Shown: in pieces, positions 57,481 to 64,000 of the stretch | Numbering within the stretch: position 1 is the stretch's first letter | Layout: each line of letters starts with the position of its first letter | Assembly: GCA_034359265.1 (NCBI GenBank) | Contig: CP136890.1 | Span: 31,724,501-31,788,500 of the forward strand | Length of the DNA: 64,000 nt | From: Canna indica | Lineage: Eukaryota; Streptophyta; Magnoliopsida; Zingiberales; Cannaceae | Direction of reading: 5' to 3' | The notes under the pieces: generated by a model | The model's database searches: none | What the model was told of the DNA's origin: nothing | The model's input: the letters and a program-made list of their open reading frames with translations, nothing else | Program-made: the position numbers and the translations under genes

Positions 57481-60081
57481 GTGAGAGGTATAATACAAAT
57501 TTTTAGTATTCCTGCATCATTACTGTTTGATACTGGTTCTACACATTCTTTTATTGCTCCTCATATGATTGAAAAGTTGAATATGGAGCCTACACCTAGT
57601 GCGACGAGCCTGGCCATGCACACACCATCTAGGGATGTGCTCGTGTCAGAGTTGCAGTTGAGGGGGTATAGACTCGACTTTGGTGGTCATGTTTGTTTAG
57701 CTGATCTGTTAGTGCTGGACTTCTCTGAATTTGATATTATTTTGGGTATGGATTGGCTTTCTGCCAACCATGCTAAAGTTGACTGCCATGGGAAGGCTGT
57801 GACAATATCACCTCCGAGATTGCCTTCTTTTGGGTTTTTGGAAGTGAGAGAATCCATGACTCCACTAATCTCAGCACTGCAGGCCCGACGATTGTTAGCT
57901 CAGGGATGCCTTGGCTTCATTGCTTCATTGGTGGGCACTTCCGAAAGCAGTCAGAGTCAGCTTGAGGATTTACCTGTGGTTTGTGATTTTTCAGATGTAT
58001 TCCCGGATGAGTTACCAGGATTACCCCCGGTGCGTCAGACTGACTTCACCATTGATTTGCATCCTAGTAGTGCTCATATCTCAAAGGCACCGTACAGAAT
58101 GGCGCCTAAGGAGTTGGAGGAGCTGAAAGAGCAGCTGCATGAGCTATTGGATAAAGGGTTCATCCGACCCAGTGTCTCACCCTGGGGAGCTCTAGTGTTG
58201 TTTGTAAAAAAGAAGGATGGCTCTATGAGACTTTGCATTGATTATAGACAGCTGAACTCGGTGACTATAAAGAACAGATACCCTCTTCCCAGGATTGATG
58301 ATCTATTTGATCAGTTGCAGGGGACTAGTGTGTACTCCAAGATTGATTTGAGATCAGGCTACCATCAGCTCAGAGTTAGAGATGAGGACGTCCAAAAGAC
58401 TGCATTCAGGACTCGCTATGGGCACTACGAGTTTTTGGTTATGCCTTTTGAGTTGACCAATGCACCAGTAGTATTTATGGACTTGATGAACCACATCTTC
58501 ATGGATTTCCTTGATCGATTCGTCGTAGTGTTCATCGATGATATCTTGGTGTACTCTCGTAGTGAGGCAGAGCATGAAGAGCACTTGAGAATGGTGCTTG
58601 GTGTGCTGAGAAAAGAGCAGTTGTATGTCAAATTCAACAAGTGTGCTTTCTGGTTGAAGGAAGTTAGCTTCCTTGGTCATGTGATATCTGGAGCCGGCAT
58701 TGCAGTGGATCCTCAGAAAATTATTGTAGTGTCCGAGTGGCAAAGGCCTAGGACAGTCCACGAGATTCGGAGTTTCTTGGGACTAACAGGCTATTATCGA
58801 CGGTTTGTTGAGGGTTTCTCAAAAATCGCCACACCCTTGTCTAGATTGACAAAGAAATGGGTGAAATTTATTTGGGATGACCGGTGCGAGGCGAGCTTTC
58901 ATGAGCTCAAGAGGCGGCTCACTACTGCACTTGTTTTGGTAGTTCCAGATGGATGTGATGGGTTTGTGTTGTTTACAGACGCCTCCATTCAGGGACTTGG
59001 AGCTATGTTGATGCAGCATGAGAGAGTAGTTGCTTATGCTTCTCGACAGTTGAAGGAGCATGAGAAGAACTACCCAGTGCATGACTTGGAGCTAGCAGCG
59101 ATCATCTTTGCATTAAAAATTTGGCGGCATTACCTGTATGGAGCGACTTTTGAGATCTTCACAGATCATAAGAGCCTGAAGTATATGTTCACTCAGAGGG
59201 AACTGAACATGAGACAACGCAGATGGATGGATTTTCTGAAGGATTATGACTGCTCCATTAACTACCATCCTGCTAAGGCTAATGTTGTTGCAGATGCCTT
59301 AAGCAGAAAATCAGTTGGGATGTTGGCTCACCTCAGAGTTGCAGCGTCTGAACTAATTAGGCAATTTTCAGAGCTGAGTTTGGATGTGATTCACCCTACT
59401 GAGAGAGGGGTGCTAGCTCAGCTCATTGCTCATTCGCCGATTGTTCAGCGGATTCAGGAGAGTCAGATCGAGGATCGTCACCTTCAGGCTATGATTGAGG
59501 AGATAGAGCAGGGGCAGAAGCCCGACTTCTCCAGAGATACAAACGGTATTATCAGATTTAGAGGCAGATTGTGTGTGCCTGAGGGACACCCGGTAAAGGA
59601 AGAATTGTTGGCCGAAGCTCACAGATCTCGATTTGCAGTACATCCTGGGAGTTCTCGGATGTATCGGGACCTGAAGCAGTCATATTGGTGGCGAGGGATG
59701 AAAAATGATGTGGCAGAGTTTGTGGCTAAGTGCTTGATCTGCCAACAAATCAAAGTGGAGCATCAGCGACCCGCAGGGAAGCTTCAGAACATTCCTATTC
59801 CAGAGTGGAAATGGGAGCATATCACGATGGATTTTGTTATTGGACTTCCGAGATCGCATAGAGGGCATGACTCGATTTGGGTTATTGTTGATCGGCTTAC
59901 CAAGTCTGCCCACTTCTTACCGATGAAGAAGACTTTCCCTCTTAGTCGATTGGCATCCCTGTATTGCAGAGAGATTGTTCGGCTGCATGATGTACCAGCC
60001 AGCATCATCTCAGATAGAGATCCGCGATTCACTTTGCATTTTTGGGAGAGTTTGCAGCAGGCTTTGGGTACACAGCTCTGA
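57481..60081 (+). pseudogene. Chromovirus pol: protease, RT, RNase H, integrase N-part
   Basis: 866-codon frame. Aspartic protease [11 protein letters not shown] (residues about 15-25). RT with [33 protein letters not shown] and the catalytic FIDDILVYS (residue ~351). RNase H with [12 protein letters not shown] (~497) and [10 protein letters not shown]. Integrase with the HHCC zinc region ([30 protein letters not shown]), then [16 protein letters not shown] and [15 protein letters not shown]. The frame stops at a TGA (60079-60081) where CGA (Arg) is expected, just before STAYHPQTDGQSER in the next piece. [15 protein letters not shown] differs from the usual MPFGLTNAPAAF, a likely damaging Gly to Glu change. 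Confidence 0.93.
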
Positions 60082-60918
60082 TTCAGCACCGCCTATCACC
60101 CTCAGACTGATGGCCAGTCGGAGCGCATGATTCAGACTCTCGAGGATCTCCTACGTGCTTGTGTGTTGGACTTTGGAGGTAGCTGGGAGGACCACCTTCA
60201 TATGGTGGAGTTCTCATATAATAATAGCTACCACTCGGCTATTCAAATGACACCGTTTGAGGCTCTTTATGGTCGGAAATGCAGATCACCAGTGCATTGG
60301 GATGAGGCAGGTGAGCGTCGTCTTTTGGGACCAGATATGGTTCAGCGGGATATAGAGCTGGTGCAGATGATCAAACAAAGATTACTGACCGCCCAGAGTC
60401 GTCAGAAGAGTTATGCTGATCGGCTTAGGAGAAACTTGGAGTTCTCAGTTGGAGATCATGTATTCCTTAGAGTATCCCATTCCAGAGGTGTTATGCAGTT
60501 TGGCAAGAAAGGAAAGCTCGCACCGCGTTATATTGGACCATTTGAAATCTTGGAGAGAGTGGGAGCGGTAGCGTATCGGCTAACATTGCCTCCTTCCTTA
60601 GCTGATGTGCACGATGTCTTTCATGTTTCCATGTTGAGGAAGTACGTGTCTGATCCTACTCATATCTTGGAGCAGCAGTCAGTTCAGCTTCAGCCTGACT
60701 TTAGCTTCGAGGAGCAGCCTGTTCGGATTCTTGACAGGAAAGAGCATCAGCTTTGGAACAAGGTGATATCTCTCGTCAAGATAGGATGGCAGCATCATTC
60801 TGATTCGGAGGCCACTTGGGAGCGAGAGAATGATATTCGAGCACTCTACCCTCACCTTTTTGAGCCAGGTACTCAAATTTGGAGGACCAAATTTCTTTAT
60901 GTGGGGAGAATATTATAA
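60082..60918 (+). pseudogene. Chromovirus pol C-terminus: integrase core end and chromodomain
   Basis: Continues the same frame after the TGA: TAYHPQTDGQSERMIQTLED carries the catalytic Glu of the integrase, then WEDHLHMVEFSYNNSYHSAI and PFEALYGRKCRSPVHWDE. The GPF-type region APRYIGPFEILERVG precedes a chromodomain near 60690-60870 (PVRILDRKEHQL, VKIGWQHHSDSEATWE), which in this family targets integration to heterochromatin. The internal ATG at 60127 is not a natural start. Confidence 0.9.
60899..60910 (+). promoter_or_regulatory. Polypurine tract before the 3' LTR
   Basis: ATGTGGGGAGAA-type purine run directly before the 3' LTR start, the plus-strand primer of LTR elements. It overlaps the last codons of pol. 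Confidence 0.8.
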
Positions 60919-61980
60919 CCTGAAAATGGAGGACCTCATTGTAAATATTTTTCTTGGAGGGGCCTTTTTTGCAAAAGTGCTAATCCTATTTAATTAGCCC
61001 TAATCCCCTCTCTAATTATTTTCTCTCTCTCGAACCCTATAGCAGCGGCAGCCGGCGGAGGATCGTGAAGCGGCGGCAGTAGAAGACTCCGGTGAATCGG
61101 AGTTCGGAGGAGTTATCAGGTAGGATTCTGGTCCTTCTCTTTTATCTTTTTGTGTAGGGTAATCTGATGTAGGATGAGATTCGCGTTGGTTTTCTGTCGA
61201 TCGGTAGAGCGGAGTTTATTTTGTGGTTTCCTGCGATTTGATGAGTCTCGTTGATTGAAATTTTCGAATTGGGTGTCGAACCAAGTCAATTTCATAGTTG
61301 TTTCCGTCGGCGGACTGCTTGCAGTCCGAGCAGCCGATGTTTGAAGACCTGATCGGCTCTGTCCACCATTGGAAGCGTCGGATCTCACTCAATTGAGCAC
61401 TGATCGTGCGATCGGTGGCTGCATGACAGCACAGCCTTCCATCGCCGTCAAGTGCGCCGTCGCCGTCGAGCAAGCGATCGTCGGTGGACGCAGTAACCGC
61501 CCGACGCGGTGTTGCTTGGCAGCACTGCGAGGGATGCAGTCGCCCAAAACAGGCGACTGTCGCCCCTAATTCTTCGTCGCCGCTCGTCCGCAGTGGCGGC
61601 GGCGATGATCGGTGGCGTTGATCGGCGAACCACCCTTGCCGGTCGGAGATAGCGTTGTCCGTTTCATCGCCCAGTCGGATCCATCAGGTGGCGGCGGCAG
61701 TGGGGTGAAGAAGATGTAGGGAACTTAGGTATAAGAGAAGATGATTAATGGGAGAAATATAATAGTGTTATAATTATTGAGTTGTAGCGGTGTTATATTC
61801 AACATATCGGTGTTATAATGATTTATGAGTTGTTGGTAGCACTGCAGTTGTAGCAGTGACATGTATATTGTAGCACTGCTATATACTTCGAAGTAGTGGC
61901 TTACTAAATGATGTTTAAGGTATTCCTTTATTATTTAAATAGTTGTTTAAAGGCTTTATAGTTGGTCAAAATAGTCATGT
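60911..61980 (+). repeat. 3' LTR of the chromovirus, truncated
   Basis: TATTATAACCTG (first TG mutated to TA) and then collinear with 53643-54714 up to AAAATAGTCATGT, where foreign sequence begins. Confidence 0.92.
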
Positions 61981-62108
61981 CAAAATTTTAACCGTTTACC
62001 GAACCGAAAAATTCGATTATATATAGTTGTTTAAAGGCTTTATAGTTGGTCAAAATAGTCATGTCAAAATTTTAACCGTTTACCGAACCGAAAAAATTCG
62101 GTTAATTC
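61941..62108. repeat. 84-bp tandem duplication across the LTR/hAT junction
   Basis: AGTTGTTTAAAGGCTTTATAG...CCGAACCG occurs at 61941 and again at 62025. Each unit holds 40 bp of LTR end plus 44 bp of hAT sequence, so the duplication arose after the hAT insertion. Confidence 0.9.
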
Positions 62109-62571
62109 GGTTCGGTTCGGTTAATTTGGTTCGGTTAACCGAAAAGATAAAATAAAAAATTTTCAAAAAATACATATGGACTCGAACTCAGCTGAGAATT
62201 AGATTTTAATTTTTACCCTTCTAACCATCTTAGCAAACATTACTATCATTTTATATATAACTAACACATATTATATATATATCGAATGTTAAATAAATAT
62301 TATTGCACAACATGGGATTCGAACTCGGGCGGCGGAAAGCTAAACATAACACTTAACCACCAAGACAAATGCCAAAATCTAATATATTTGTTATTATATA
62401 TATATATATATATACATATATATTCGGTTAATTTACCGAACCGAACCCAAAAATTTCTTTAACCGAAAACCGAACCGAAATTAATTCGGTTAATTCAGTT
62501 CGATTAAATCGATTTCGGTTCGGTCGATTTCGGTTCGGTTTCGGTGAATCGGTGAAGTTTGCTCACCCCTA
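61981..62571. mobile_element. hAT-like element truncating the chromovirus 3' LTR
   Basis: Ends GCTCACCCCTA at 62571 and carries CGGTTCGGTTAATTCGG/AACCGAACCGAA arrays at both sides of an AT-rich core with a TA microsatellite (62397-62415). Its left terminus (TAGGGGTGAG) is missing and LTR sequence does not resume on the right, so this region has been rearranged. Same family look as 25565-26195 and 43401. Confidence 0.75.
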
Positions 62572-62877
62572 ATTTTTGTTCTTTCAAAAATAAATGAAAC
62601 AACTTAAATTTTAAAAATGGAATATAAGAATGCCAATTTTTATAGAGTAAATACCCAAAAAAAATATGAACTTTGATTTTTTTTTATTTTTAACATAAAC
62701 TTTTTCCGTTAGCAAAGAAATACACCAACTTTAATTCTGTTACGCTGTTTAGTACGCACTGTCATTTTTGACGAATTTGACTGATGTGACACTTTAACGA
62801 TGACGACGCGACAATTTTTTGTCCTACATAACATCTATTACTAGTTTACTTATCCCCAATCGCTCACGTGTAATAAT
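62572..62877. other. Spacer with a possible MULE-end scrap
   Basis: 62646-62760 reads like one decayed terminal repeat of a Mutator-like element (GAGTAAATACCC, then AACTTTTTCCGTTAGCAAAG), but no partner end was found. Confidence 0.3.
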
Positions 62878-63414
62878 TAGGGATGGAAACAGGTCAGGTC
62901 AGGCCAAGCCTTCAACTTAACAGGCCGCCTGTATAGTTAAAAATAGGCCCGAGCCTGGCCTGTGGCCTGTTATAGGCTATTTTTTCGGTCTGAGCCTAGT
63001 CTTTTCATAGGCTTGGCCTGGCCTGTGTCCTGTTTATAAAGTCTGCTAAAATCTGAAATATATTTATAAGACCTACTTCTAAATTCCAATATAAAAATGA
63101 TAACAATAAATTTAAACATAACAACAATAGTTGTTGTTTTATTAAATTAAAATATATATATTATTATATATAATGTAGATATATAATAAACTAATAATAT
63201 TATATATTTATTATATATTATATATACTACCTTAAAAGGCCTAGATTGGCCTATCAGGCTCAATAGGTCTTATAGTGAGCTTGGGTCTGACCTGATAAGA
63301 AAAATAGGCATAAAAATAAGCCTAGGTCTATTTTTTTTAAAAAAAAGTCAGGTCGAATACAGGCCAGGCCACATGCCCCTGACAGGCTGACCTATTTTCA
63401 CCCCTAGTGATAAG
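62870..63414. mobile_element. Non-autonomous hAT-like element (62878-63406)
   Basis: 529 bp, ends TAGGGATGGAAACAGGTC and GACCTATTTTCACCCCTA (about 14 of 18 inverted match). Flanks GTAATAAT and GTGATAAG, 6 of 8. Subterminal arrays of CAGGCC/GGCCTG words; AT-rich centre. No coding sequence. Confidence 0.78.
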
Positions 63415-63479
63415 GGGATGAGTAAATTGGTAATTTTATCTTGACTCCATCCCATACAAGCAGATCAACAACCCCACCA

Positions 63480-63870
63480 TTCTGCAACCTCCCCTTCCTC
63501 TCCAATCCGAATCAGCCCTACGGGACTCCATCATCCCTTCCATCTCCGCTGAACTCCAATGTGGCGCTCATGCGCACGCGCCACATGCCGTAGGACTCGT
63601 CGAACTTGGCGGACTTCACCGCCTCAATTGAACGGGGGATTAAGTGCAAAGCGCTCGGCGTAAGTGTGAGGTAGTCGATGAACTGGTTCCTGGAAGGGTA
63701 CTCGAGGAAGTCGGCGGAGCAGCTTGACGATGTACATCTGCACGGCCTGCGACTTTGGCGGCCACGTGAAGTGCTTCACGTCAGCGGAGGCCACGTGATG
63801 TACATCTGATGGCAAGCATGTTCATGGTGGACATAAGCGGCCCCGCGATCCCGCTGCTTCCCAAGTAAGT
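63480..63870 (-). pseudogene. GC-rich gene fragment, unidentified
   Basis: Coding-like composition on the minus strand. One frame reads HFTWPPKSQAVQMYIVKLL (about 63790-63725). After a frameshift the next reads ADFLEYPSRNQFIDYLTLTP, then LIPRSIEAVKSAKFDESYGM and WRVRMSATLEFSG (63720-63550), with third positions mostly G or C. On the plus strand the block ends CTTCCCAA|GTAAGT (63866), a good splice donor preceded by MASMFMVDISGPAIPLLP, so part of it could instead be a plus-strand exon. I do not recognise either product. It continues towards the window edge. Confidence 0.4.
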
Positions 63871-64000
63871 GCCAAAGTCTTTCCACATACACACTAATTA
63901 ATTTATTATTGTTGGGAATTTCATTAAATCCGGCCCAAATTTTATTGATGATCATCCGTTCAATTGGTAAACGAACGTTATTTCTGGAGTTATGGCCATT

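Larger units (their letters stand above)
53643..61980 (+). mobile_element. Chromovirus Gypsy element (Tekay/Del type), nearly complete
   Basis: 5' LTR 53643-55908, primer site, gag, pol with C-terminal chromodomain, purine tract, 3' LTR from 60911. The 3' LTR is truncated at 61980 by a hAT insertion, so about 1.2 kb of it is missing. Comparing the shared ~1.07 kb of LTR by eye gives about 35-40 differences, mostly transitions, so it is a fairly recent insertion. It sits in ORF1 of LINE G; the base group TCGCC (53638-53642) would be its 5-bp target site. Coding frames are broken only by a few stops and one early frameshift. Confidence 0.95.

Noticed and set aside
58354..60089. Minus-strand open frames opposite pol (for example 58761-58354, 60089-59784)
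   Set aside because: Antisense shadows of the pol frame; no independent domain signature.

Overview
This is nuclear DNA of a flowering plant, rich in transposable elements. The evidence is split plant genes with GT-AG introns, a complete CULLIN3 gene, and chromovirus, Tat, SIRE/Copia, L1-type LINE, hAT, MULE, CACTA and PIF/Harbinger sequences. The gene fragments carried by two transposons are GC-rich at third codon positions, which hints at a monocot, but I cannot name the species.

Only two host genes are clearly live. At the left edge (72-2473, +) lie the last five exons of a class VII receptor-like cytoplasmic kinase (APK2/PBL type), whose first exon is outside the window. At 39301-47043 (+) lies a two-exon CULLIN3 gene encoding 733 residues, the scaffold of BTB-type ubiquitin ligases. 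Its single 5.5 kb intron holds an LTR pair and hAT debris.

The rest is a layered nest. 2820-12525: two minus-strand LINE remnants. The second is interrupted by a ~4 kb solo LTR (itself holding a hAT element), a second hAT element, and a Pack-MULE (9762-11176) carrying a D-type cyclin fragment. 12885-18885: a full-length but decayed plus-strand L1-type LINE with 14-bp target duplications. 19688-25011: SIRE-type Copia LTRs in both orientations, LINE scraps and hAT elements. 25565-29236: a LINE reverse transcriptase remnant cut by a fold-back MULE, a hAT element and a PIF/Harbinger element. 29521-38560: a broken Tat-type Gypsy element with ~110-bp tandem repeats, split by a large Copia-type solo LTR and by a 2 kb CACTA element (35871-37906). 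The CACTA element carries an aspartic protease fragment and a second host-like fragment. 47311-53642: a minus-strand LINE with its poly(A) end, cut by a SIRE solo LTR. 53643-61980: a young chromodomain Gypsy (Tekay/Del type) inserted in that LINE, with recognisable gag, protease, RT, RNase H, integrase and chromodomain. Its 3' LTR is cut short by a hAT element. 62878-63406: another hAT element. The window ends in an unrecognised GC-rich gene fragment.

No RNA genes, CRISPR arrays, organelle insertions or bacterial-type operons were seen. The most notable items are the two gene-capturing DNA transposons, the several hAT families (one represented by a transposase-bearing relative inside the CUL3 intron), and the exactly resolvable nested insertions.
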